In this document: piece by piece, positions 56,590-64,000 of the stretch | Numbering within the stretch: the first letter of the stretch is position 1 | How the letters are laid out: every line of letters begins with the position of its first letter | Assembly: GCF_019443085.1 (NCBI RefSeq) | Contig: NZ_JAHZIL010000002.1 | Coordinates: 124,001-188,000 of the forward strand | Source: Marinobacter sp. F4218 | GTDB lineage: Bacteria > Pseudomonadota > Gammaproteobacteria > Pseudomonadales > Oleiphilaceae | Reading direction: 5' to 3' | DNA length: 64,000 bases | Position numbers and translations under genes: made by a program | The notes under the pieces: generated by a model | What the model was told of the DNA's origin: nothing | The model's database searches: none | The model's input: the letters and a program-made list of their open reading frames with translations, nothing else

Positions 56590-58743
56590 TCATTTCGATT
56601 TCACAGCGGCGACCTGCTGTGCCTGGACTGCGGTCAGTGCGATGGTGAATACGATATCCTCCACCAAGGCACCGCGGGACAAATCGTTAACGGGTTTCCT
56701 GAGGCCCTGAAGCATGGGGCCAATGCTGACGACATTGGCGCTGCGCTGAACCGCTTTGTAAGTCGTGTTGCCAGTATTCAGGTCCGGAAATACAAAGACC
56801 GTCGCTTTTCCCGCCACCTCGCTGTCCGGGGCCTTGCTTTTGGCAACGCTCTCGATGGCAGCGGCATCGTATTGCAGTGGCCCGTCGATGAGCAGGTCCG
56901 GGCGGCGCTCCCGGGCAATACGGGTCGCTTCGCGTACCTTGTCGACATCCTGTCCGGTTCCGGACTCGCCTGTACTGTAGCTGATCATGGCCACCACCGG
57001 TTCGATGCCGAAGGCTTCCGCCGATTCCGCACTCTGAATGGCAATATCCGCCAGCTCCTCGGCATTGGGATCGGGGTTGATGGCGCAGTCGCCATAGACG
57101 ACAACCTGGTCCGGCAACAGCATAAAGAAAACCGAAGACACCACCCGGGCGTGTTCATGGGTCTTGATCAGCTGCAGGGCAGGTCTGACGGTGTTGGCGG
57201 TGGTATGGATCGCACCGGAGACCAGGCCGTCAGCCTCGTCCTGGGCCACCATCATCGTACCGAGCACCACGTTGTCCTCGAGCATAGCTTCGGCCATGTC
57301 TGGAGCCAGTCCCTTATGCTTGCGGAGCTCCACCATGGGGGCGACATACGCACTGCGTACCTCGGCCGGGTCAATGATCTCCATGTCCTCTGGCAGTGTT
57401 AAGCCGTGGGACACTGCGACGTTGCGAATCTCGGAGGCTTCGCCAATCAGGACGCAACGGGCCAGCCCGCGTTGGTGGCATATGATCGCCGCCTGAATGG
57501 TGCGCGGTTCGCTGCCTTCCGGCAGAACGATTCGTTTGTTGGCAGCGCGAGCGCGTTCGGACAAATGATGGCGGAATGCCGGGGGTGATAGCCGGCTCTG
57601 ACGCTGGACCTTCAGGTGATTCTGGAGCCAGTCGGTATCGATTCGAGTGGCGACCATCTCCATGGCTTTCTCGATGCGGTCCGGGTCGTCGACCGGGATG
57701 GCTGCCGAGAGATTCGCCAGCATATGTGCGGTTTCATAGGTGTTGTTATCCGAACCCAGAACCGGCAATCCGGTGTCCAGAGCCCGCCGGCACAGTTCGA
57801 TAACTCGCGAGTCCGGCATAAGACCGCCCGTCAACATGAGGCCTGCCAGCGGGACACCATTCAGGGCCGCAACGGCCGTGGTAACAACAATGTCCTCGCG
57901 GTCTCCGGGGGTGACTAGAAGTGTCCCTGGTCTGAGTGTCTCAGTCATGTTTCGGATTGTCCTGGCGCAGACCGAGACGTTCTGGACACGACGGCTCTGC
58001 ATCTGCCCCTCGTTGAGGACCTGGATGTCCAGTTCGCGCGCTATATCAGATACCCGGGGCGCCAACAGTTCGGGCTGCCAGGGAATCTCCGCCAGAAGCC
58101 GAAAGCGATTCTCACTGAACACCTTGCACTCCTTACGGTAGTCCGCCATCCCGGTCGTCGGCGTGGATGAACGTTGCAGCGAAAGCCCCGACTGCTCGGG
58201 CTCGCCTACCTTGTTGAGGATTACCGCGATGACGTCTGGGTCGGAGGGGGCGGCAAAGAGTCTTGCCGAAAAGTCGAGTTCTTCGTCCAGCGCCTCGGCA
58301 TCGCTATCCTCTGGTGTGCTCACCAGGATTACCTCGGAGCCCAGATTTCGTGCAACCTCGACGTTCAGCCGGGCAATGTAGGCTTCGCTGCGGTCCGGGA
58401 CCAGGCCCTCAATGACTACGACATCAAAGTCTCTGGCGACTTTCTGGTATTCACCCACGATGGTTTCCATCAATTGGTCAGATTTGCCCCGGTTGATCAG
58501 GTGCTGGGCCTGTTTCAGATTGATGGGTTCCGGTGGTTCGAGATTGCTGCGAGCCCTGACAAATTCAACCGAGGTGTCCTTGCCGTCGTTATGGATGGAT
58601 TCCCCGTGGTGGACTGATTGATGGAAAGGTTTGTAAAAACCAACACTGACGCCGACCCGTTCCAGGGCGCGGAGCAAGCCCAAACAGACAGAGGTTAGGC
58701 CCGAGTTCATGGTGGTTGGTGCGATAAAGAGACTTTTTGCCAT
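56590..58743 (-). CDS. pta: Phosphate acetyltransferase
   Basis: A 717-residue long-form Pta. It interconverts acetyl-CoA and acetyl phosphate. The N-terminal BioD-like P-loop domain starts LFIAPTTMNSGLTSVCLGLLRALER, the DRTGG domain is in the middle, and the catalytic C-terminal domain contains GSEPRTIQAA, GLVSGAIHTTANTVRPALQLI and PDLLIDGPLQYDAA. It follows ackA by 24 bp in the same direction, so the pair forms one operon. Confidence 0.96.
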   Translation of the reverse strand: MAKSLFIAPTTMNSGLTSVCLGLLRALERVGVSVGFYKPFHQSVHHGESIHNDGKDTSVEFVRARSNLEPPEPINLKQAQHLINRGKSDQLMETIVGEYQKVARDFDVVVIEGLVPDRSEAYIARLNVEVARNLGSEVILVSTPEDSDAEALDEELDFSARLFAAPSDPDVIAVILNKVGEPEQSGLSLQRSSTPTTGMADYRKECKVFSENRFRLLAEIPWQPELLAPRVSDIARELDIQVLNEGQMQSRRVQNVSVCARTIRNMTETLRPGTLLVTPGDREDIVVTTAVAALNGVPLAGLMLTGGLMPDSRVIELCRRALDTGLPVLGSDNNTYETAHMLANLSAAIPVDDPDRIEKAMEMVATRIDTDWLQNHLKVQRQSRLSPPAFRHHLSERARAANKRIVLPEGSEPRTIQAAIICHQRGLARCVLIGEASEIRNVAVSHGLTLPEDMEIIDPAEVRSAYVAPMVELRKHKGLAPDMAEAMLEDNVVLGTMMVAQDEADGLVSGAIHTTANTVRPALQLIKTHEHARVVSSVFFMLLPDQVVVYGDCAINPDPNAEELADIAIQSAESAEAFGIEPVVAMISYSTGESGTGQDVDKVREATRIARERRPDLLIDGPLQYDAAAIESVAKSKAPDSEVAGKATVFVFPDLNTGNTTYKAVQRSANVVSIGPMLQGLRKPVNDLSRGALVEDIVFTIALTAVQAQQVAAVKSK

Positions 58744-58767
58744 ATCAGATTCCTGATCGGTGGGGCG

Positions 58768-59964
58768 TCACACCGGTTGAGACTTTTCAGCGAGGCGAAG
58801 TGCTTCTCGGGCGATCACCAACTCTTCGTTGGTGGGGATGACCAGTACCGGGAAGCGGGATTCCGCACTGTCGATCCGACCGTCGCTGTAAAGGCCGTTG
58901 GATTGATTCAGTTCCGGGTCGAGCTCGAATCCCAGAAGCCGAAGGTGGCTCAACGTCTGTTGCCTTACCTGCGAGCTGTTTTCGCCAATACCACCGGTAA
59001 ATACCAAGGCATCAAGCGCTGTCAATGAGGCCATCATGGCGCCTATGTATTTGGCTAGCCGGAAACAGAAAACGTCGATCGCCAGTTCCGAGGGCTTGTG
59101 TCCGTGCTCGGCAAGTTCGCAAAGGGATCTCATGTCGTTTGATTGACCTGACAACCCGAGCAGACCGCTCTGTTTATTCAGGACCTCGTGAAGTTCGGCC
59201 GCAGAGACGCCTTTTCCTGCCAGGTAATCAAACAATCCGGGATCGACGTCCCCGCTACGCGTGCCCATGACGAGGCCCTCCAGCGGCGTCAGACCCATAC
59301 TGGTATCAACACTGATGCCGTCCCGGATGGCGCTGATACTGCAGCCATTGCCAAGGTGTGCAGAGATGATTGATGTGGTCGCGGGAGTAAGTCCCAGGAG
59401 TCGAGCGGCTTCCCGGGACATAAAATAGTGACTGGTGCCATGGAAACCGTATCGGCGAACCGCCCAGTCACGGTAGTAGGCTTCCGGCAAAGCATAGAGG
59501 AAAGCCCGGGGCGGCAGGGTTTGATGAAACGCGGTATCGAAGACGGCGACCTGGGGAACGTTCGGATAAAGGGTGCGCGTCGCTGCGATACCAGCCAGGT
59601 TAACCGGGTTGTGCAGGGGGGCCAGGCCTGCGCATTCCCCGATGGCCGCAATGGCGTCGTCATCCAGTAGTGCCGCTCCTCGAAAGGTTTCGCCACCGTG
59701 AACGACACGGTGACCAATTGCCGCCGGATCCTGAGCCAGAATTCCTCGATCCCTCAGAGCGTCAATCAATGCCCGCAGAGCGGTTTCATGTGAAGCGCCT
59801 GCCGGCAACGAGATTGGCTCGTCGGCATCGGCGATGTTTACGAAGGCATCGTCCGTGTTCAGTCGTTCGGCCAGAGCTGAAACCAGCTTGTTGTGGAGGC
59901 GGTCGAACACCGCAAGCTTCAGTGAGGAACTGCCGCAATTGACGACGAGTATATTGGCTTCCAT
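58768..59964 (-). CDS. ackA: Acetate kinase
   Basis: A 398-residue enzyme of the ASKHA superfamily that converts acetyl phosphate and ADP to acetate and ATP. ILVVNCGSSSLKLAVF, GHRVVHGGETF, FDTAFHQTLP, RYGFHGTSH, AHLGNGCSISAIRDG and VFTGGIGENSSQVR are canonical. It starts 20 bp after the GGDEF-EAL gene on the same strand, so it may be read from the same transcript. Confidence 0.96.
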   Translation of the reverse strand: MEANILVVNCGSSSLKLAVFDRLHNKLVSALAERLNTDDAFVNIADADEPISLPAGASHETALRALIDALRDRGILAQDPAAIGHRVVHGGETFRGAALLDDDAIAAIGECAGLAPLHNPVNLAGIAATRTLYPNVPQVAVFDTAFHQTLPPRAFLYALPEAYYRDWAVRRYGFHGTSHYFMSREAARLLGLTPATTSIISAHLGNGCSISAIRDGISVDTSMGLTPLEGLVMGTRSGDVDPGLFDYLAGKGVSAAELHEVLNKQSGLLGLSGQSNDMRSLCELAEHGHKPSELAIDVFCFRLAKYIGAMMASLTALDALVFTGGIGENSSQVRQQTLSHLRLLGFELDPELNQSNGLYSDGRIDSAESRFPVLVIPTNEELVIAREALRLAEKSQPV

Positions 59965-59984
59965 GGTTCCGGTGGTCCTGCTGT

Positions 59985-62402
59985 TCAGATCTGTACGCGC
60001 TGGTTGGTTTTGAGCCAGCTTTCAAAGTCACGCGCGGGCAGGGGGCGACTGTAGAAGTAGCCTTGGGAAAAGTCACAGCCTTCCTGTTTAAGGAAGTGCG
60101 TTTGGGCTTCTTCCTCGACACCTTCGGCTATCACGCGCAGCCCGAGGCTGTGGGCCATGTTTATAATAGCGCGAACCAGCGAGGCATCCTCGGGTTCCTT
60201 CATGACATCCTGCACGAAGGATTTGTCGATTTTCAGGGTGTCAAAAGGGTAACTCTTCAGGTAACTGAGCGCCGAATAACCGGTGCCGAAATCATCCACA
60301 GACAGACGAATGCCGGCCCGGTCAAGCTGGCGTAGTATTTCAGCGGTCTCAATGGAGTTGTCGAGGATCAGGCGCTCGGTTATTTCCAGCTCGAGCTGGT
60401 TGGCGGGAAGCCCACTGTTGGACAAGGCCCTCATGACAATATCGGTGAAGCCCGGATCCCGGAATTGGCGGGGCGAAACGTTGACGGAAATTCCCACATC
60501 CCGGCCTGTGATTTCCTTCCAGGAAACAGCCGTTTTACACGCCTCTTCCAAAACCCATTCGCCGATGGGAATGATAAGCCCGGTTTCCTCAGCCAATGGA
60601 ATGAACCGGTCAGGCATGACCGTGCCCATGGTTGGATTGTTCCAGCGCAGCAGGGCTTCGACAGAACACAAATTACCGGAATCTGTGTGGACAATGGGCT
60701 GGAAGTTCAGTTCGAACTCGTTAAGCTCCAGGGCCCGTCTCATGCGAGATTCCATTTGCAGCCGTTCGTGGGATACCTCGGTCATTTCGGGGGCAAAATG
60801 GGCGTATGAACTCTTGCCCTTGTGCTTGGCCTGATACATGGCCGCGTCCGCGTGCTGGAGGAGGGTCCCGCTGTTGTCGGAGTCAGTTGGGAAGATGGCG
60901 ATGCCGATACTGGTGGTGACGAACACCTCCTGGCCATTCAGGATGTAAGGAGGCGAGAAAGTTTTCAGGATTCGATCGGCGACCTGATAGGAGGCATCAG
61001 CCCCGTTCAGACCGGGCAGGATAACCAGGAACTCGTCGCCACCCAACCGGGCAACCGTGCTGGTACCCCGCAGACAGCTTGAAATCCGGCGCGCGGCCTC
61101 AACCAGCAGATTGTCGCCGGCATCGTGGCCCAGGGTGTCGTTGATGTGCTTGAAATTGTCCAGATCCAGGAACATTACCCCCACCAGGGTATTCTCACGT
61201 CGTGCCTGGGCCAACGCGAGCTTGAGTCGGTCCAGGGCAAGCATTCGATTGGGGAGGCCCGTCAGGATGTCGTAGTTCGCCTGACGCAAAAGTTGTTGCT
61301 CATAGCGTTTACGGATACTGATGTCCTCACCCAGAATCAGGTAGCCGGTGGCCTGGCCGGAGGCATCCTTGATGGGAGTGACAATCAACTGCTCCCAGAA
61401 CCGCTCGCCGTTTTTCCTGACACTGTTTACTTCCCCCTGCCAAACGCCGACGCGCTGCACCTGGAGCCGGATCGATTGCCACAGGTGCCGACTCTCGCGG
61501 TTCTCGACATTTCCCTCGCCCAGTGACCCGGGGTGATTGCCGAGGATCGACTTGGCGTCATAGCCGGTCAGTTGCGTGAATTTCTGGTTGGCGAATTCGA
61601 TTCGCCACTGGCGATCACAGATCAGCACCGAGGAGGGGCTCTGTTCAATCGCCTTGGAAAACTTGTGGATCTCAGCGGCGTCCCGCTCCTGGCGCTCGAG
61701 ATCGTCATTCAGCCGTTCCCGCATCTGATTGATGGCCTCAGTTACCCGTCCGAGCTCGTCGTTCCGGTTTGACGGAGTGTCCGGGCGATCTAGGACCAGG
61801 GGGCGTGAGAGGTTGGTCAGCGAAAAATCACGGGCGTAATCCGCCATTGAAGACAAGTGTCGCGTAACGAAGTGCTGGAAAATCAGGATAATCAGGATCG
61901 ATACAAAAAAGGTCTTCAGAAACTGGGTCGCCAGAATGATGCCGACCTTCCGTTCCATCTCTTCATAGACCCGACCGAGGTCCGCTGTCACAGTGAGCTC
62001 GCCCAGCTTGAACATTTCGTCGCCCTGATGGACCAGGCTGAAGCTGTGGGATCTGGTTTGCGCACCACGGTCTATATCGCCCATCACCAGCTCTGAATCC
62101 GGTTCTATCTTTAGCCTCAGGTGCACGATGTCCGGGAGGCTGAGTATTCCTTCCATCTGTGTTTGCAGCAGTTTCTGGTCCAGGGCCCAGAGGCTTCTGG
62201 CCAGGCTGGAGGCGTAGCCTGACTCAACAACCTTCATGCGGTTATCGATCTGGGAAAGGTCTTTGCGGTAGTCGGAGTATATCTGGATGCCCGAGGCGAT
62301 CAGGGTAAAAACTGAGCTGAACAGAATTATCCACGCTAGCAGCCTGAAGGATAGGGGGGAGCCTTTTCGGAAACGTTGGAGCCGCGTAGACAGTTTTGGC
62401 AT
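59985..62402 (-). CDS. PAS-GGDEF-EAL c-di-GMP signalling protein
   Basis: An 805-residue membrane protein. One transmembrane helix (LLAWIILFSSVFTLIASGIQI) and a periplasmic segment lead to a second helix (FVSILIILIFQHFV), HAMP-like linker, PAS domain (IEFANQKFTQLTGYDAKSILG), GGDEF (ARLGGDEFLVILPGL, intact) and EAL domain (SVEALLRW, DDFGTGYSALSYLKSYP, IDKSFV, IAEGVE). Both active sites appear complete, so it could make or break c-di-GMP. ATG 62402 is chosen over an upstream GTG at 62420. It precedes ackA-pta. Confidence 0.92.
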   Translation of the reverse strand: MPKLSTRLQRFRKGSPLSFRLLAWIILFSSVFTLIASGIQIYSDYRKDLSQIDNRMKVVESGYASSLARSLWALDQKLLQTQMEGILSLPDIVHLRLKIEPDSELVMGDIDRGAQTRSHSFSLVHQGDEMFKLGELTVTADLGRVYEEMERKVGIILATQFLKTFFVSILIILIFQHFVTRHLSSMADYARDFSLTNLSRPLVLDRPDTPSNRNDELGRVTEAINQMRERLNDDLERQERDAAEIHKFSKAIEQSPSSVLICDRQWRIEFANQKFTQLTGYDAKSILGNHPGSLGEGNVENRESRHLWQSIRLQVQRVGVWQGEVNSVRKNGERFWEQLIVTPIKDASGQATGYLILGEDISIRKRYEQQLLRQANYDILTGLPNRMLALDRLKLALAQARRENTLVGVMFLDLDNFKHINDTLGHDAGDNLLVEAARRISSCLRGTSTVARLGGDEFLVILPGLNGADASYQVADRILKTFSPPYILNGQEVFVTTSIGIAIFPTDSDNSGTLLQHADAAMYQAKHKGKSSYAHFAPEMTEVSHERLQMESRMRRALELNEFELNFQPIVHTDSGNLCSVEALLRWNNPTMGTVMPDRFIPLAEETGLIIPIGEWVLEEACKTAVSWKEITGRDVGISVNVSPRQFRDPGFTDIVMRALSNSGLPANQLELEITERLILDNSIETAEILRQLDRAGIRLSVDDFGTGYSALSYLKSYPFDTLKIDKSFVQDVMKEPEDASLVRAIINMAHSLGLRVIAEGVEEEAQTHFLKQEGCDFSQGYFYSRPLPARDFESWLKTNQRVQI

Positions 62403-62643
62403 GCCGTGAACTTCTGCCACCCAGTCTGGTTTAGGGGAACGGAGGTATGTTTACCTTTCCGACTATAGCAGCAGTTCCTCTCCGTTGCTCTGCAAATACA
62501 GGAAAAATCGAGAGAAATGTGTCCGGGTTCAGTATTTTAAAACGGCTCGACGAAACCTTTCGGTTGATGTGGATCAATACCCCTGATTCCAAGCGGGCGT
62601 AATCTGAACCTAGTCAAGTAACTGATTAGTTGGAGAACGCAAA

Positions 62644-62796
62644 ATGTATATGGATGCTGTCGTTATCGCGGGTATTGTTGCGGTGCTGCTGGTTCTGGGT
62701 TTTTTCGTAGGTGTTGGGCTCTTCGTGATGAAGGACCAGAAAGCACATGGCCGAGGGCCAAAAGAAAAGGGAAAGCAGGGTGGTAAACCGGTCTGA
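62644..62796 (+). CDS. 50-residue single-pass membrane protein
   Basis: A short gene with a good ribosome binding site (TTGGAG 9 bp before the ATG). It encodes MYMDAVVIAGIVAVLLVLGF and continues with FVGVGLFVMKDQ, one transmembrane helix with its N-terminus presumably outside, then a basic, Gly-rich cytoplasmic tail (KAHGRGPKEKGKQGGKPV). Codon use and the strict helix-plus-tail composition suggest a real gene. No family is recognised. It lies between the GGDEF-EAL gene (divergent) and tRNA-Glu. Confidence 0.6.
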   Translation: MYMDAVVIAGIVAVLLVLGFFVGVGLFVMKDQKAHGRGPKEKGKQGGKPV

Positions 62797-62833
62797 CGGT
62801 AGACGGAAAAGCCTTCCTGCCAAGGAGAAGAAA

Positions 62834-62909
62834 TGGCGTCCCCTAGGGGGTTCGAACCCCTGTTGCCGCCGTGAAAGGGCGGAGTCCTAGGCCACTAGAC
62901 GAAGGGGAC
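62834..62909 (-). tRNA. tRNA-Glu (anticodon TTC)
   Basis: The 76-nt minus-strand sequence starts GTCCCCTTCGTCTAGTGGCC and ends AGGGGACGCCA with encoded CCA. The anticodon stem CCGCC/GGCGG encloses CTTTCAC, giving anticodon TTC (Glu). The T-arm is GGGGTTCGAACCCC. Confidence 0.97.
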
Positions 62910-63020
62910 GCAACGTTTTCAAAACCTTGCCTCGTCGAGGTGGCGCGTATATTAAGTAAGCCTCCCGATAGTGTCAACGCCTTTTTTTAGAAAATTTCGA
63001 GGTGAAATGTCCTGTCCGGA

Positions 63021-63923
63021 TTATTGCACGCAATTTGACAGGGCCGGTTCAAGTTCCGGGTAGCGGAATTGAAAACCCTGTCCGGTCAGCTTGGCCGGGA
63101 TCGCCTGTTGGCCTGTCAGTAAGAGGCGGGCCATTTCGCCCAGAGCCACGCGTAAAACCGGGGCTGGGGCGGGGAAGAGCGTCGGTCGATGTAGAACCCT
63201 ACCAAGACACCGGGTAAATTCGGCGTTAGTAACCGGCTCCGGACTGACAACATTATAAGGCCCGGCGGCCTCCTCGTTTTCAAGCATCCAGATCAAAGCG
63301 CCGACAACATCCTGTCGGTGTACCCAGGGCATGAATTGTTGCCCGCTTCCCAGCCTGCCACCAAGGCCAAGCCGGAAAGGCGGAACCATTCGGGCGAGGA
63401 AGCCGCCGCCCGGTCCTGCCACGACACCGGTTCTGGATAAACAGATCCGGACCTTCTGGTCATTCAAGGCCAGTGCGGCGTTTTCCCAGTCCCGACACAG
63501 CCGATGGGTGAATTCGTCATGGGGAGACGTTTCTTCGGTAACCACCGAAGCCCCCTGATCCCCGTAAAAACCCACAGCCGAACCCGAGACCAGGACATCG
63601 GGTAGCGTTTCCCAGCTGCGGATTACGTCCACAAGAACTTCCGTAACGCCAATCCGGCTGTCCCTCAATTGCCGTTTTCGCTGTTCTGACCATCGCTTAT
63701 CCGCAATCCCCTCGCCAGCGAGATTGATCACGGCATCGAAGCCCGGGTGCGACCGGAGCTGATTGAGATCCCGCGTTGCTTCAACGCGACCGCAGGTGGC
63801 CAATACATCTTCCGGGGTCTGGCGGCTGAACACGGTCAGTTCGTAACCGCGCCCGAGCAGCTCCTGACACAGAACCCTGCCTATGAAGCCTGTGCCTCCG
63901 GTAATCAGAATGCGTTTATTCAT
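63021..63923 (-). CDS. TIGR01777 family epimerase (YfcH-like)
   Basis: A 300-residue extended SDR. KRILITGGTGFIGRVLCQELLGRG is the Rossmann motif, and FDAVINLAGEGIADKRWSEQRKRQLRDSRI and VSGSAVGFYGDQG are the TIGR01777 signatures. The C-terminal DUF1731 region is FPAPAPVLRVALGEMARLLLTGQQAIPAKL. Its reaction is not known; relatives include the cell-division-associated SulA/YfcH-type proteins. Its start codon overlaps a possible upstream gene by 4 bp (ATGA). Confidence 0.92.
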   Translation of the reverse strand: MNKRILITGGTGFIGRVLCQELLGRGYELTVFSRQTPEDVLATCGRVEATRDLNQLRSHPGFDAVINLAGEGIADKRWSEQRKRQLRDSRIGVTEVLVDVIRSWETLPDVLVSGSAVGFYGDQGASVVTEETSPHDEFTHRLCRDWENAALALNDQKVRICLSRTGVVAGPGGGFLARMVPPFRLGLGGRLGSGQQFMPWVHRQDVVGALIWMLENEEAAGPYNVVSPEPVTNAEFTRCLGRVLHRPTLFPAPAPVLRVALGEMARLLLTGQQAIPAKLTGQGFQFRYPELEPALSNCVQ

Positions 63924-64000
63924 CGGTCTCGTCCTCCTTGCTGGTTGCCGCTGGTGCTGGTGGGCGCTCCCTGGGTGTCACCCGCCTCACTCGTCTGTTT
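63920..64000 (-). CDS. Possible C-terminal tail of an upstream gene (partial)
   Basis: On the minus strand one open frame enters from the right edge and ends at a TGA overlapping the epimerase start, encoding a Gln/Gly/Ser/Thr-rich tail (SGNQQGGRDR end). A second frame stays open to a TAA 8 bp inside the epimerase gene and is Arg/Pro-rich. The first fits an ATGA-coupled operon better, but 26 codons are too few to decide or to name a product. Confidence 0.3.
   Translation of the reverse strand, partial: KQTSEAGDTQGAPTSTSGNQQGGRDR

Overview
The window is chromosomal DNA of a marine gammaproteobacterium, most likely Marinobacter or a close relative. This is inferred from Pseudomonas-type gene order (secDF-suhB-trmJ-cysE-iscR-iscS, ndk-rlmN-pilF-rodZ-ispG-hisS-yfgM-bamB-der), a split class II ribonucleotide reductase of the nrdJa/nrdJb type, a polar-type flgB-L cluster with sigma54 promoters, and protein sequences of that character. 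No insertion sequence, prophage, CRISPR array or toxin-antitoxin island is visible. Genes are dense and almost all look vertically inherited.

Layout. 1-2.4 kb (minus): a truncated FAD-linked oxidase, an aspartate/glutamate racemase family protein and a short-chain dehydrogenase. 2.6-5.5 kb (minus): nrdJb and nrdJa behind a long leader with NrdR-box-like palindromes. 6.1 kb: a secreted protein of unknown function. 6.9-9.7 kb (minus): a three-gene ABC importer of the TrpXYZ/PF04392 type. 9.9-12.2 kb: a long-chain acyl-CoA ligase and a hotdog thioesterase. 12.2-15.1 kb (minus): a ferric-iron ABC permease and binding protein with a candidate Fur site and no ATPase gene. 15.3-17.6 kb: a PilZ protein, a lipoprotein and a degenerate HD-GYP protein. 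17.6-24 kb: a lipoprotein, a YadGH-type ABC exporter, queF, a MASE2 adenylate cyclase, a DUF962 protein and a nitroreductase.

24.2-35.6 kb is an uninterrupted flgBCDEFGHIJKL set for the flagellar rod, hook, rings and hook-filament junction, with candidate sigma54 promoters before flgB and before flgF. It is followed by tRNA-Leu(CAA), two small lipoprotein genes, then queA-tgt-yajC-secD-secF. Across from a terminator lies a suhB orthologue whose catalytic motif is destroyed. trmJ, cysE, iscR and iscS follow. The rest of the isc operon (iscU, iscA, hscB, hscA, fdx) is absent: iscS, itself lacking the usual C-terminal tail, is followed directly by ndk. rlmN, pilF, rodZ, ispG, hisS, yfgM, bamB and der complete the forward run. 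56.6-62.4 kb (minus) carries a PAS-GGDEF-EAL protein, ackA and pta in one direction. The right end has a 50-residue membrane protein, tRNA-Glu(TTC) and a TIGR01777 epimerase.

Themes. Second-messenger signalling recurs: PilZ, a probably inactive HD-GYP, a GGDEF-EAL protein, a membrane adenylate cyclase and a CRP/Vfr-like site. Queuosine synthesis has three genes here (queF, queA, tgt). The most interesting observations are the eroded isc operon with its matching IscS tail loss, the SuhB and HD-GYP paralogues stripped of catalytic residues, and intra-operon hairpins after two transporter binding-protein genes.
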